NCBI GenBank assembly: GCA_944470555.2
Contig: OX104128.1
Coordinates: 42,329,920-42,393,919 of the forward strand
Direction: 5' to 3'
Source of the DNA: Heterobilharzia americana
Lineage: Eukaryota > Platyhelminthes > Trematoda > Strigeidida > Schistosomatidae
Length of the DNA: 64,000 bases
The notes under the pieces were generated by a model that did no database searches, had not been told where the DNA came from, and saw only the letters and a program-made list of their open reading frames with translations. This document shows, piece after piece, positions 38,669 to 51,105 of the stretch. Positions within the stretch are counted from its first letter, which is position 1. The number at the start of each line of letters is the position of its first letter. The position numbers and the translations under genes were made by a program.

Positions 38669-41377
38669 ACCTCGCCTGGTTAACTAGTTCGATAGTTACT
38701 AACCACTCCCATGCCCACACAAAGAGGCAACGTTGGGCATACGGATAGCAACACTAACCCAGATAAACAAACTTCAAAGCACAAACAAAATATAAAACAA
38801 AAAATTAAACTCATTCCTCACTAGAATCGAAGAGAAATAATGACGCCCATTGGTGACAGCCTTCAAGAAACCAGTTGGCCAATGTGCCTTCACTCTCTCG
38901 ATGAAGGCAAAAGTAAACATGGGGAAATGGAATGTCTGCACCATGAATGAAACTACCAAGGCTGCTCAGATTGCAAAAGAGATGAGGAGGTATGTTATAG
39001 AAGTGCTCGGCTGACAATCTGCGAGGAATCTGCACATGGAATCGAAGTGCACTCTCAAAACTGTCAACTGTAGAGACAATAATCTACTCCGATATTGTCA
39101 CCCAGACGACAACCACGAGCACACTGAGTTTTCCAGTGGCTATCATGATCTCGTGCAGTCGGAACCAATCTCCTCCTCCAGCATCAGCATCATGACTGCA
39201 AGATTCAAATGAAGAGGAAGGAAATTCACAATCATACAACGCTACACCACACACCTACAAGTAATGCAGATGAAGAGAAGGAGGAGGAATTCTACAGAAA
39301 ACTGCCATCAACACTGGACAACACCCCACTGTAGTTGGTGACATCGAAATTCCAATGGGTGGAGTGACTTGAATGTTGGGCTGGAAACAGACAACACAGG
39401 AAGAAACGTAATCCATCATGGGTTGAGAAGCACTCGGTGAAGTGCATGAGAATGGAGAACTGTTTGCAGACTTCTGCGCATTCAGTGATTCGGTGATTGG
39501 AGGCGAGGCAGTGTGTACAAACACAAGGATATTCACAAGGCAGTGACGTGAATTTGTTTCCACCAGACACACTACACTAAAGATTAGATCAACTTCATCA
39601 GAATGTGAAGAAAGTGTAGACGCAGCCTACTGGACACAAGATCATATCAGATGAAGAAGGAGAGTAGATGTAGGTTCACACCAGGTTACTATCTTGTAGG
39701 GAAGAGATCAACGTGGACGAATCCAATAAAAGACTGTGAAGGAAAGCTAGTTAGCAAAGAGTAGAAACAAACGAAACAATGGGCTGACCACTTGAAAAAT
39801 ACTCTCGATTAGACCACCAACTGCAAGTCGTCCGGAAATACCACCAACAGCCTAGCCACAGAATTATCAGTGAACACAGACCCTCCGACGGGAGCAGAAG
39901 TGAAGTCCTGAACTCTATAGAGTTGCTGAAATCCGGCGAAGCAGCAGGACTACATCGAATTCCGCCGGAAGCACTGAAAACAGACGCAAACACAACGGTG
40001 GACATGCTCACACCACTACTGCAGTAAGTCTGGAAGGAAACAAATGTATCTGACGATTGTAAGAAGGACTACCTAGTGAAACACCTGAAGAAGCGCAACA
40101 TAAGCCTTTCCATTTACTGGCGAGGAATCATGCCTCTGTCCACCTCAAGCAAAATATTCGGCCGCATCATTCTGGAGAGACTGAAGGATTCACTGGATTC
40201 AACTGGATTACCACCGGAACAGGCTGGATTCAGGAAGTAAAAATCATGTGCATACCAAATTGAAACGCCTCACTACGCATCATCATAGAACAGAATATAG
40301 AATGGCAGTCAACCCTCTACCTCAACTTCACTGACTTTAGAAAGGCCTTCAACAGCGTCGACTGACAAGTAATTTGACAGCTGCTTCAACACTACGCAAT
40401 ACCACAGACTTTTATCAGTCTCATTCAACAACTATATGAAGACGCTACATCCCAGGTAATCCACAATGGGAAGCTCAGTGATACCTCTGAAGTGAAGACA
40501 GGAGTGAAACAATGCTGTCTGCTATCACCCATGATCTTTCTGACTGTGGTGGACTTGATCATGCAGCGAATCGTGAGGAGGGAGAAGATGGGCATACACT
40601 ATCTGGACCGATGAAAAGAGCTTAGAAGATTTGGATTTCACCGATGATTTACGTTTAATGTGGCACAAACTCGAAGATCTACAGGCAAAGCTTACAAGTT
40701 GACAGAAGTAGCAGCGAAAGGACACGTGACTTCAATCGAAGGTAGAGAAGACAGAGGTGATTTAGATACCCAGTGAACAACAGCATCAACAAAAAACACT
40801 AATCAAAATGAACGGGAAAATCCTTAAGGAAGTTGTCTTTTTCACCTACCCAGGCAGGTAGCATCATTTCAACTACAGGTGGTGGCACAGACGATGATTT
40901 CAAAACCAAGATCTGAAAGATAGCAAGGCAGGCTTCCATTAATCTGAAATCAGTGTGGAGATCTGCTGCACTCAGCACAAGGAAGAAGATCCAGATTTTC
41001 AACATCAGTGTCAATTCGGTGCTTTTATACGGTTGAGAGATTTGGCGCGTTACGCAAAGCATGTCCAAAAAACTACAGGTATTCATCAACAACTGAGTAC
41101 GCTCGTTACTCAAGCTCAGGTGGCTAGAAAGAATAAGCAACAAGGAACTATGGTAGCGAACCAACCAAGAACCTATTACCCAACAAATCTGCAGAAGATA
41201 GTGGAGATGGATTATGCATACACTGGGATGGCCGATTGGGGGCACCACGCACTAAGTCATCGAGTGGCCAGTGGTGGAGCCAGGTTGAAAAGACTTCAGA
41301 GAACAGAGTGCACTGGAGACGTGCAACTGAAGCAATTTGTTCCACTAGGAACCCAAGGGAAACATAATAATAATAAT
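38669..41377 (+). mobile_element. RTE-clade retrotransposon, copy 2 (defective)
   Basis: It begins with the same 5' end as copy 1 (CTCGCCTGGTTAACTAGTTC) and is nearly identical to it over the first kilobase. It carries the same TGA early in the endonuclease frame (39012-39014). It lacks about 239 bp found in copy 1, with ACCA at the junction near 39683. The RT part reads FRKAFNSVD followed by a stop, then GVKQCCLLSPMIFL, and EDLDFTDDLRLMWHKL, where TDDL stands in place of the usual FADDL. It ends in ATAATAATAATAATTTG, the typical RTE tail. The antisense frames of 105 and 92 codons in its 5' half are shadows. Confidence 0.85.
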
Positions 41378-42087
41378 TTGAAAAATTAAAGCATTCATCA
41401 TTCCTTATTTTTCCTTCACAAACGATTATAAGCTTGTTTTACTGAACAATTAGGAAATAAGGTGGATAAGTGATAAAACAACATTATTTATTTCGCTTAT
41501 TATGTATCAGTAAAATGAGGTACTTCAAAGCGTTATAACACAAGGATGTCGCAATGTAAACGATGAGTCGCACCAATTGCAAAATGAACAATAAACAGGT
41601 TCAGTTGCTTTGACGATGTGATTTTTTAAATTTTCTACCATTCCGCTATCCAAAATTGTGTACCTTATTGAACTTCATGATCAAAAACCTACAGAATAAA
41701 TACAAAAGTGTATTGCATTCATGAAATGCCAATTTTTTACGTAAGAAAAGATGAATTCTTTTAAATTACTGAGCTTACACGTTTTATCATGTCAAATACT
41801 GTAACAACGACCTATATGCTGATAGCATGTACTGGAAGATTAGTTAAATTTGGACTCACTCAGTGAATACTTGCACACTATACCGCATTTAGGAAGAGAG
41901 AAACCAACTGCAACGTTTATTTGTTCCTATGCCAACAATCTTGCTTACTGTATGTTTTGCAAAACTGAAAATCTCCAAACTCAAAAGAAAATTTATTTAC
42001 AAGAAATAAACCTACCAATCATGATTATTGTATCAGTATAGGTGCAACAGGCTTAAATGTAGATAATTATTTTTTAATGATAACAAT
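41378..42087. other. Unassigned AT-rich sequence
   Basis: Sequence between RTE copies 2 and 3. Nothing recognised apart from short chance frames. Confidence 0.4.
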
Positions 42088-42165
42088 AGAAAGCAGCTAA
42101 CAATGGAATCCGAAATGCATGTTTCGTCCTATTCGGGGCTAGTCAGTTGGATGTGTCTGCTTCCC
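42088..42165 (-). repeat. Sm-alpha-like SINE, 3' tail fragment with hammerhead relic
   Basis: The minus strand carries GCAGACACATCCAA, CTGACTAG, stem II (GCCCC...AGGAC), GAAAC, an ATGC loop, ATT, and CGGATTCCATTG. Stem I is largely intact, but G8 of the core is U (CUGACUA). The copy at 57707-57884 has the same change. Confidence 0.6.
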
Positions 42166-42700
42166 GTTAGCAATAACATTAATTATTATTTAATTCTAAA
42201 AAATGATCTTGGTGTACTTGTTACGATGCATGTATTAACTGCCTTCGAAGTTTAAAGACAATTTTTGTGAATTTCAAATCTTCCTCTTTATGACATCTGT
42301 ATACCACTGACAATAACAGGTCTTCTTACTCTGCAATCATATAAAGCACCAGTAGCACAATGCTCTTCAAAACATTCGATCCGAAGACAAGAAGCTTTAC
42401 GACTTACATTGCGTCAAATCTATACGCGGAATTTCGGAAACATTTATCTCAATAATCACAACACAAACCATACTTGTGTCGGAGTTGCACTTATTTTATG
42501 TCTGTAACACCACTGAGTTATGGAGTCAAATAAAATGGAACAAAATGTTTTTAAAGATTTCAATCAAACTTGTCAATTGGGGCTCAGTTAAATCTTTTAT
42601 TCAGTAGCACCAATGAGTAGAAGGATAACTCTGTAGTTAGTGTTCGTATGTATGATTTCCATATATTCAAGGAATTAGTTCATTTACGATGGAAGTCCCT
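42166..42700. other. Unassigned AT-rich sequence
   Basis: Nothing recognised. Confidence 0.4.
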
Positions 42701-43966
42701 ATTACTATTTATTATTATTTGTCCCTTATTATTATTACTTGTCGCAAACGGCTTCAGTAGCACGTCTTCATTGCACTCTGTTTCCTGCAATCTTTTGAAC
42801 CTGTAGCCAAGACTGCCCACAAGCTCTCATTTCTTTCTCACACCATCTCCTTCATGTCATCCTTGGACGTCCAACTCGTTGTTTCCCATCTGGGTTCCAC
42901 TCGAGGGCCTGGCGCGTGATGTCCCCAGTCGGCCTTCTCAGTGTATGCCCAACCTATCTCCACTCTCTTCCGCATATTTGTTGAGTGATAGGTTCTTGGT
43001 TGTTTCGTTGCCAGAGTTCCTTGTTGCTTATTCTCTCTAGCCATCTGATTTTCAGTACCGAGTGAGTTTAGGTGGCAGCTGTTGATGAATGTCTGTAGTT
43101 TGTTGGAAGTGATTTTCGTGACGCGCCAAGTCTCTGAACCATACAGAAGCACTGACTTGACATTGGTGTTGCGAATCCGGATGTTGTTCGCGCTTTATGT
43201 TGAGTGCGGAAGATCTCCACACTGGTTTCAGGTTATTGAACGCCTGTCTTACTTTTCCGATCCTGGCTGGCTTTGACGTCCCCGTCTGTGCCGCCTGTAG
43301 TTGAAACAGTGCTGCCTAGATAGGTGAAAAAGGCTATTTACCTTAAGTTTCTTCCGTTGACGATGATTGGAGCTTGTTGTTATTGATGGTGGTATTGTTG
43401 TTGTTTAGGTATCTTCATCACCTCTATCTTCTCTACGTTTACTTGAAGTCCCGTCTTCGCTCCACTACCTCTTCTGTCAACTTGTTAGCTTTCGCCTGTG
43501 GATCTTCAAGTTTATGTGACAGACACAAGTCATCGGTGAAATCCAAAACTTCTAGGCTCTTTTCATCGGTCCAGACAGTGTATGCCCATCTTCTCCCTCC
43601 TCACGATTCGCTGCATGATCAAGTCCACCACAGTCAGAAAGATCATGGGTGATAGCAGACAGCATTGTTTCACTCCTGTCTTCACTTCAGAGGTATCACT
43701 GAGCTTCCCATTGTGGATTACCTGGGATGTAGCGTCTTCATATAGTTGTTGAATGAGACTGATAAAAGTCTGTGGTATTGCGTAGTGTTGAAGCAGCTGT
43801 CAAATTACTTGTCAGTCGACGCTGTTGAAGGCCTTTCTAAAGTCAGTGAAGTTGAGGTAGAGGGTTGACTGCCATTCTATATTCTGTTCTATGATGATGC
43901 GTAGTGAGGCGTTTCAATTTGGTATGCACATGATTTTTACTTCCTGAATCCAGCCTGTTCCGGTCG
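42701..43966 (-). mobile_element. RTE-clade retrotransposon, copy 3 (5'-truncated, minus)
   Basis: Minus-strand 3' part of the element: RT palm region, then LLYGSETWRVTKITSNKLQ (near 43150-43090) and the carboxyl segment, ending in an AATAATAATAA-type tail at the low-coordinate end. It stops abruptly at about 43966, as expected for incomplete reverse transcription. Its 5' 415 bp (43551-43966) are nearly identical to 52895-53308 of copy 4, while its 3' part is closer to copy 1. Stops and frameshifts throughout. Confidence 0.8.
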
Positions 43967-45690
43967 TATAAATATCCGTATGAAGGACTAGAAAGAACAA
44001 CTAAACGTTCAGTACTACAGTTTTTACTATAATACATTGTTTGTATGTTGAAATACTTTAATTATTTCTTCTCTGAGGTTTCATTGTTCAGCCATATCCT
44101 TTTATGCATGATTTTATCATTATTTTAAATGGCCAAAACTCGCAAAGTTCAAAGGTTTTCTTTTCACCATTTCCTTGCAAATTAGAATAAACTTTGGCAT
44201 TAAATTCCTCTACACAGCATATGATTATCTGTGATTTAAAAACAAGCACAAATTATGGAATAACTGAAGCATACACAACAAGTCACACATATTTTGGAGC
44301 ATAACCCTTTGCATTTAAAATATTGCCTGACCTCTGTTTTCGAATGTTCAAATTTCAATTACTTTAAGATACCGTTTTAACAAAGTCTTTTATAGCTTGA
44401 TTTAAGGAATAATGACTACCGCATCCAACTTCTGACATTTGTAAATGTAATAAACGATGATATCAAAGACAAGGAAAAGAGGTTAATGATTACAGTTAAC
44501 GCAACCCAATAAATAAATCACTTTGTTCACGCATCAAAGGGTCCTTGAAAATTATTGAATAAAATACTGCAATCACTAAAAAGTATACTTAGATCTAAGT
44601 TGGCTGCCCAAGTATTTCGGAATTCACACTAGGTAACTAACTACAAACATCAATCCGATTGATAGGCTATCCACTATTTAACACCTATAGCTCGGTTAAT
44701 CACCACCAGAGTCTCATTTCTTACGCTGACTTGGTAGATGAGAGGATAAACAGTAATTGAAGGGAATTTTAGATAAAACTCCTGGTCTTATAACTATCAA
44801 CATTATATGGGTTATTCTGTATGGATTCATAATACTTTAAATTGCATCATGTTCCTTTTGAAGTTTTTGCTGGCTTGGTCTGCAGTGTAACTGAGAAGGT
44901 TCTGGATATAGCACTCATGGTTTTTCTAATCTTATGTTTCTAGAACATGCGGTAATGGAAGTCCTGAGTGAATGTCAGAAATCCTAAATCAGTGATAAGG
45001 AATTAAACTTCGTCCTTTTTACCTCATTTTCTACACAGATATTTGAGCTGTCACGGAAATATTTCTAATTCTTCATGTTTAGGTCTCACTTCACTGCTGT
45101 CTGTGTTAATGTAATACATCTGTGCTTTTGAAACTTGTAGTGTATCTAAAGAGCTAGAAGGGACATTAATTTATGTTGCAGAGCAGTTTTAAAAACCAAA
45201 AATATCCTTATCATCTAACTAAATAACTGACTAACCTGAAAAGAATTGTCGCCAACTTTTTCAAACAAACTTTCATTTTTTGAGTTTTTTACGCTATCTT
45301 CGTTGAAAATACCTTTTTCTTTTCGAAGTATCGTCACGACTTGAGTGTATCTTATGGTGAACTCAAACGTAAATATGTCTGAAACGTACTGACCAGTTAA
45401 AGATGACTTTACAAATGATATACCACTTTCTAAAATATATAACACAAATTTTTGTTAGAACTCCAAGGATTATACCTTGAAGTAATTTGCAAACGAGAAC
45501 TGTAACTGAATTCAAATGGTGATTTTTAAAGATTTATTAACTTTTAGGTGTGTTTTATCACAAACTTCAATCTTGTGAAAAATACCTTAAGATCAATTAG
45601 TTCCCGTCAATCCCTATTTCCAATATCTTTATTTCATACTAGAGGAAATGAACAAAAATATTTCTCCTGAATCACCAAGGATTCTGCCCG
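43967..45690. other. Intergenic or intronic sequence, nothing recognised
   Basis: AT-rich with no recognised repeat or gene. Minus-strand frame 45215-45445 has no known motif. Confidence 0.4.
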
Positions 45691-45954
45691 ACTACCATGT
45701 GAATTTATAAGGACTTCTCATCCCAACCCAACTGAATCAGAAGGTAATCTACCGAACCGCCACTCAGATAGCCAAAATGATAGTAAATATAATGCTCTCC
45801 CTCTTTAATTCAGTTAGATTTGGATTCGCATGAGAAGTCCTCACTACGCAGCGACAGTGAGTACGATCAAGTGGTAGTAACGCGTCACCAACTTACATGG
45901 TAGTCGGCCGAAACCTATGCTATTAAAGTGGAATGAAAATCATATCACCAGTCG

Positions 45955-46070
45955 GTCTTTGCAGCTTAGTTGGTGGAGCACCGAGCCGGAAACTAGATGG
46001 TCGCTGGTTCGAATCCTGCAGCGGTACAAATTCTCATTTCACCTTCTACCATCACCTAGTACCAGCGATA
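45955..46070 (+). repeat. tRNA-derived SINE, third family
   Basis: The tRNA-like head has an A-box-like CAGCTTAGTTGGTGG and a perfect B box GGTTCGAATCC (46006-46016). The tail TTCACCTTCTACCATCACC resembles the tail of the copy at 12713. The head ends do not pair into an acceptor stem, so it is not called a functional tRNA. Segments on either side (45748-45795 and 46072-46118) resemble each other and may be part of a longer or duplicated unit. Confidence 0.6.
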
Positions 46071-46734
46071 ATCTGCTAAACCACGGCTATCTCAGATAGA
46101 CAAAATGATAAAAAATATTTCTATCAAGTAATAAATGAAAATTTACCACTATAAGGTGACGAAAACATTGGCTGAGAGGATTAATCCCAATAAATTGAAA
46201 CAAAAAGACCAACAACCTGAAAATTCTAAGAATACGTCCAGATTCATGAAAATAATTACACACTGTGATTTGTTGGATCAAATCACTAAGAATGAGATAA
46301 ATTTTCCTTAAGATTTCACGACCACATAATAAGCAACAGCCAAGTTGAAAAATCCCAAGGGACTAATAATAATAATATAATAAGTTGAAAAATTGTAGAC
46401 ACATGCCCTGACTCGATCCCAGTCAATAAACAACACAGAGAATTACCCAGTTATCTCAAGTGTGGGTTTATAGGTATTCACTGATCAAGAAGAAGCCTGT
46501 GTAACGCATTACTGGGAGTTGGAGAACCACTGAAATATGTAAACACTTGAAATCTATCCCACTCAATTTCAGAACTGCCTAGCAGTAGCTTCCAGGACTT
46601 TATGAGAGGAAGAACTCGTGACCTGCAGGCTACAAACTAAAAGAATTGCAACCTGGTGATCCAATTTCTACAATGTGTCAATTCATGACCTAGTACGACC
46701 ATCATCCAATGGAATCAGCGGGTTCTCACCCCAC

Positions 46735-46975
46735 TCTTGATCTGGTTGACCTTATACTTCATGACTTCTCATTAATCTAGGTGAAATTCATCTGAAAGTA
46801 CGTCAGTAATGAACATTGGAAAGTACTTCGACTGGAGGTTTGTATGAATTTGTTAATTTGGAAGTAGTTTTCATCACGAACCCGCGTAAATTGAAGAGTT
46901 ATTGAGGAATGTACAGCTAGGCTGTAAACAGCTCTCAGGTTTTCATGAATTCTTCAACTTATTTCAAGGCAGAAA
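46735..46975. repeat. Second SINE-like family, two worn fragments in opposite orientation
   Basis: At 46760-46815 the family's 5' segment is on the minus strand (TGACTTCTCATTAATC ... GTCAGTAATGAACATTGG). At 46880-46975 a plus-strand tail is recognisable (TGTAAACAGCTCTCAGGTTTTCATG). The hammerhead boxes are gone. Confidence 0.45.
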
Positions 46976-48394
46976 TTACTTTCATATCTAGTAATCTTCA
47001 TAAATATTCAAGCCAAGTGAAACTTATTTCAAAGTAAATCTGTTCAGACAATCATTGTATACCAAGGATAATCGATCACCTGAAACACTGTGAAAAGAAT
47101 CTCAGTAAATGAACCCAAAAAAAGTCAACTGAATTATGAAATCAACTTTAATTCAGTAGATGACAAGAATAAACTATCGATAGTAGTTTGTAAGTAGAAT
47201 TTATAAAGAAAAACATGCAATTTACATATTACTGGTTGCTTCAATGAAAATTATTGAACAACCAGTATCAAATGTGCTGGTAGAATATTTAAAACGGAAA
47301 CAAGAAAATCATATTATGTTTAAAAAAAGTAGCACGTGATAATACCATCCAAATATCTAGAAGTATGTCGTGATCTTGAAAGGGCATGTACTTGCACTAA
47401 CAGCATCCTCCACATAATTTCAGATCTAAACAAATCACAAGCTCAAAAAGGAATTATACTTTAAAGCAGTAAAGTGACCTTACCATTGTTTACGCCGTGT
47501 TACTGAATGGGTTTTCCGATAGCAGCTGGTAGTATATTTCATTTTGGATGCATAGAGATAACTTGAAAAATCTAATTTCATGGTAATACAAACATACTTA
47601 ACTCATTATTCATATTGCATAAATAAATTTCAGTTAACAGTGCAATAGAAAATACTGATAACCATTCGGTGATGCATTTATGTGAGCTGTATAACTTTTC
47701 GATAGTGAGTCCATCAAAGTTATTCACTAATGAACTCAAGTGAGTAGGGCCCACTTTCCCTTAAATGGGTGTTTCCCTTTCGCAAATTTCACCAATATGG
47801 TTCATAAAATAGGAAATAAAGTTTCCGAATTTTGTGAAGGTTTTCTTAGGTTCCTTAGTTTCCACTACACTTTATGTTCCTTCTTTCATTTTATTGTTGA
47901 AATCATTTGCAAACAAAAGAGTTGATTCAATTGCGTTGTGAGCATTTTGTTTCTCATTTTAAGTATACATCTTGTTGAGTATGACAATTGCTTGCATCAT
48001 CAGTCCCATCGGATACAGAATACATACAGAAAAACACTACTGCACAATTAGATTTTCCTACTTTGCAAAATAACTGTACTCTATGACTGCAACATTTGTC
48101 TATTTGTCTGCTTCTCTCGTTTGTTCCTTCAGTAAATGCTGTAGAAAACCTCTTCTTAATCTCGATTTATAGCTGTTGAAATCGCTTTAAATAAACGTGC
48201 TACATGAAATAAACAGGATAGTCATTCGTCTTGTTAAATAAAATAATTTACTAAAAAAACATTTCACAAAAAATGAAGCAGATTTCTTCAAGACCCCGAA
48301 AGAAATGCTTGGTTCTCTTACCCCATGTTTTGACAGTCTAAAAATACGATTAAAAGTATGTATGACTTCCGAAGTCACAAGAAAGTACAGATTG

Positions 48395-48400
<6 letters not shown>
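46976..48400. other. Intergenic or intronic sequence, nothing recognised
   Basis: AT-rich. No recognised repeat or gene on either strand. Confidence 0.4.

Positions 48401-48425
<25 letters not shown>
48401..48425. repeat. (TA)n microsatellite
   Basis: About twelve uninterrupted TA dinucleotides. Confidence 0.95.
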
Positions 48426-48430
<5 letters not shown>

Positions 48431-48689
48431 GATCTATGCATGAGACAGACTTATCGGGCATTACTAACTTCTGAATAAGGTAAATGAGACAGTCACTTTT
48501 CAACAGTGTGAAAATCCTGATGGCGTACCACTATCATGATTTCAGTACAATAAAAAAAATTTAGGTTTAAAAACTAGGTTGTATTCTTTGAATATGTAAA
48601 ATAAATGACATTAACTTTTCTGTCACTTGCCTAAATCAGAGTGTCAAAGTTTAGTTTTCAGATTATTTTTCACATCATCGAATTCATTT

Positions 48690-49155
48690 GCACTAATGTC
48701 AAGTCAGTGCTTCCATATAGATCAGAGACTTGGCGCATCACGAAAACCATTTGCAACAAACCACACACATGCATCAACAGCTGCCATCTACACTCACTCG
48801 ATACTTAAGATCAGATCAGACTACCAGAATAATAAGAACAACCAACAAGGAACTATGGCTTACAATGAACCAACCGATAACCCATCCCCCAACAAACATA
48901 CAGAAGAAAGCGGAGATGGACTGAATTGCAAATGCATTGAGAAGACTGTTTGCGGACATCATGCACCGGGCCAGGTCCTCGAGTGGATCTTAAATATGAA
49001 ACAATGAGTTGGGTGTCCAAGGGTAACATGGAGGAGATGGTCATTGGTGGAGCCAGGTGGAAAAGAGTGCAGAGGAGAGAGTGAAATGGAGACGTTCTAC
49101 AGAAGCCCTATACTCCATCAGGAACCCAAAAGGCAAATGAATAAAGTAATAATAG
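48690..49155 (+). mobile_element. RTE-clade retrotransposon, 3' fragment (copy 5)
   Basis: Only the last 460 bp of the element are present. They start at the segment corresponding to NVKSVLL.SETWR (here TAATGTCAAGTCAGTGC near 48694) and run to GGAACCCAAAAGGCAAATG with an ATAAAGTAATAATAG tail. It is a strongly 5'-truncated insertion, typical of LINEs. The open frames in it (48627-49007 and others) are remnants in mixed frames. Confidence 0.75.
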
Positions 49156-49689
49156 TGAAACTTTCAGCTGACAGTGTGCGTAAGATTATTTTTCTCCCAG
49201 GAGATTACCTTCATTTGCACAATAAAAGGATAATAATGTAAAGTGAATAAAACAGTAGCTAACATTGTAAGCCACTGGCCATTAAGGCGTTATTTTTGAG
49301 CTTCCATCGTTTATTCAGACTGTCATGCCGTCTGGATAGCCTAAATCTGCAGAATGCATTGATTTATCTTTTCCCTTGGGTATTAAAAATATATGACGTA
49401 TTTTCGAATGAAAAAGCAGTTTTTTCTTATGCTTTTGTAGCACTGAGGTGAGTGGTTTTTGTCTGCGTACATTTTGAAGATACATGTTTTTCTTACCAAA
49501 TATTGTGTTTCACCCTACTTGGTCATTTGGAATATACAAAACATTTCCAAAAGTTTGCCTCCATTTAAAAACGAAATGGGATTTTTTTATCTACAGATGA
49601 GTGAGGATACTGAGACAGTAATGGAGGTTAATAGATTTCTTGAGTTTTCAATACAACTTGTAATAGTGAATACTTAAATGTTTCCTCAA

Positions 49690-50220
49690 GAGCGATATGG
49701 ATAAATGTGAATACCGGAATCCATTTTGGAAATCTCTCTGTCGAAATCACATTCATTCGAATCACCGTTCTCTGAAACGTCTAACATTGAGTCATACTGA
49801 CAAGAAGAGATCTCAGTTGACTGAAACAGAACATCACATCTCACCAAGAGAACACATCGTATATGAATTGTCAGAAGATAAATCAGAAGAAAGCAAAGAA
49901 GACACGTATTTTTAAAACGATGCACGGAAGATGGAAGTCTGAAACTTATGAGAGATCTGAGAGCGATAGATTTCTACTAAGGTTTGGCGGAAAATCAAGA
50001 AGATTACAAGTTTAACTATTCAAATATTTCACTATCCACTATTCAGATGCAAGCACTGTCACCAGGCCGAAAATTTCGCATTAACTCATCATCTACTAAT
50101 GACCTTCATACCAAAATCCAATTTGGGGGTCAAATGAATCGAACAAATGATCTCCTTTTTTCTAAAAAGTGCCTAGAACAACTCCAGTCGATTATTTTAA
50201 ACTCCTACCAAGAGTAACTT
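49690..50220 (+). mobile_element. Probable Penelope-like element fragment (amino-terminal region)
   Basis: Two open segments (49697-49915 and 49984-50217) join across a T/A run near 49910. The second reads YSNISLSTIQMQALSPGRKF, matching in position and pattern the pre-RT segment of PLEs (compare NLSTRVLSSTEVKVLKKG in PLE 1 near 34060). It ends FSKKCLEQLQSIILNSYQE, like the helix that follows in PLEs. The upstream part is basic and acidic low-complexity sequence rich in E, K and S. No RT follows, so it is truncated near 50218. A TATCTACAG before 49597 looks like a splice acceptor, but I do not read the region as a host exon. Confidence 0.5.
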
Positions 50221-51004
50221 TGGTTGAAATACCTAATGTTTTATATGTCCCAATAGGATTTTTCCTGGTGGTTACATTTACCGGCGAGGAACTGTGCTCA
50301 GATCCAAACTATCTTTATATCTACAGATTGATTAAACTAGCCAAGGAACGTTATGTTCTGTAGAAGCGATTGTTTTCATAGGAAAGGGGCTGAAATTATT
50401 ATCCTACAGGCATACACGACCGTGAAACAAAGGTTAATAAAGTATTTTTGAAAGACAGTTTAAACCAGATAGTTTTCCTTCTCCCAATTTACCAATATTT
50501 CCAGTTGAAAAACTGGAAGTGATCATCATATAAAAAATACACTTTCTCAGTCAGTAATTCATTGTACACCAGAAGACCTGTAAATTACTTTTCGGATAGC
50601 TCTACTTCAAAAACTGATTTATTGCATACACAATTAGATCCACAGCAATTTATCATGTCCACGGTTTGTTGAAATGAGATTATGGAATAATTCAATGTTT
50701 ATTTCTTTGTTAGTTATTTCACACAGTGATACAATATCATTTACTGTATAACGTTTTGAACAGAATTTGTTTTTCATTTTCATATCAAAGGTGACCTGTT
50801 TCCCATTGAATTTCATGAACATTAGATTTTGAAAATTGTTGTTCACTAGCGTCTTTCTTCAAAAAACCTAGAAGTAGTTAATTTTAACAACTGTTTTTAC
50901 TAATTGACACGCCTTTATTCTGACATCTACTTGTTATGGAAATATGAATGTTGAATCTTGCATGAAATTAATCGAAAAGAAACATTTTTAGTTACATAAG
51001 TTTT
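50221..51004. other. Unassigned AT-rich sequence
   Basis: Nothing recognised. Confidence 0.4.
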
Positions 51005-51105
51005 GGTACGCACCCACAACCTGGCTAGGGATCGAACTCAGGACCTTCAGGTTTCACTGCGAACGCATTAACCATTCGTTTGACTATGACACTCATAGAC
51101 AGTGC
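51005..51105 (-). repeat. tRNA-like head of the second SINE-like family (minus)
   Basis: The minus strand reads AATGGTTAATGCGTTCGC, then GAGTTCGATCC as B box, then GGTTGTGGGTGCG. This is the tRNA-like block of the second family with its downstream linker; the hammerhead tail is missing. It has the clearest B box of this family in the window. Confidence 0.6.

Noticed and set aside
45955..46029. Possible tRNA gene
   Set aside because: The B box is perfect, but the ends do not form an acceptor stem and a SINE-like tail shared with the copy at 12713 follows.
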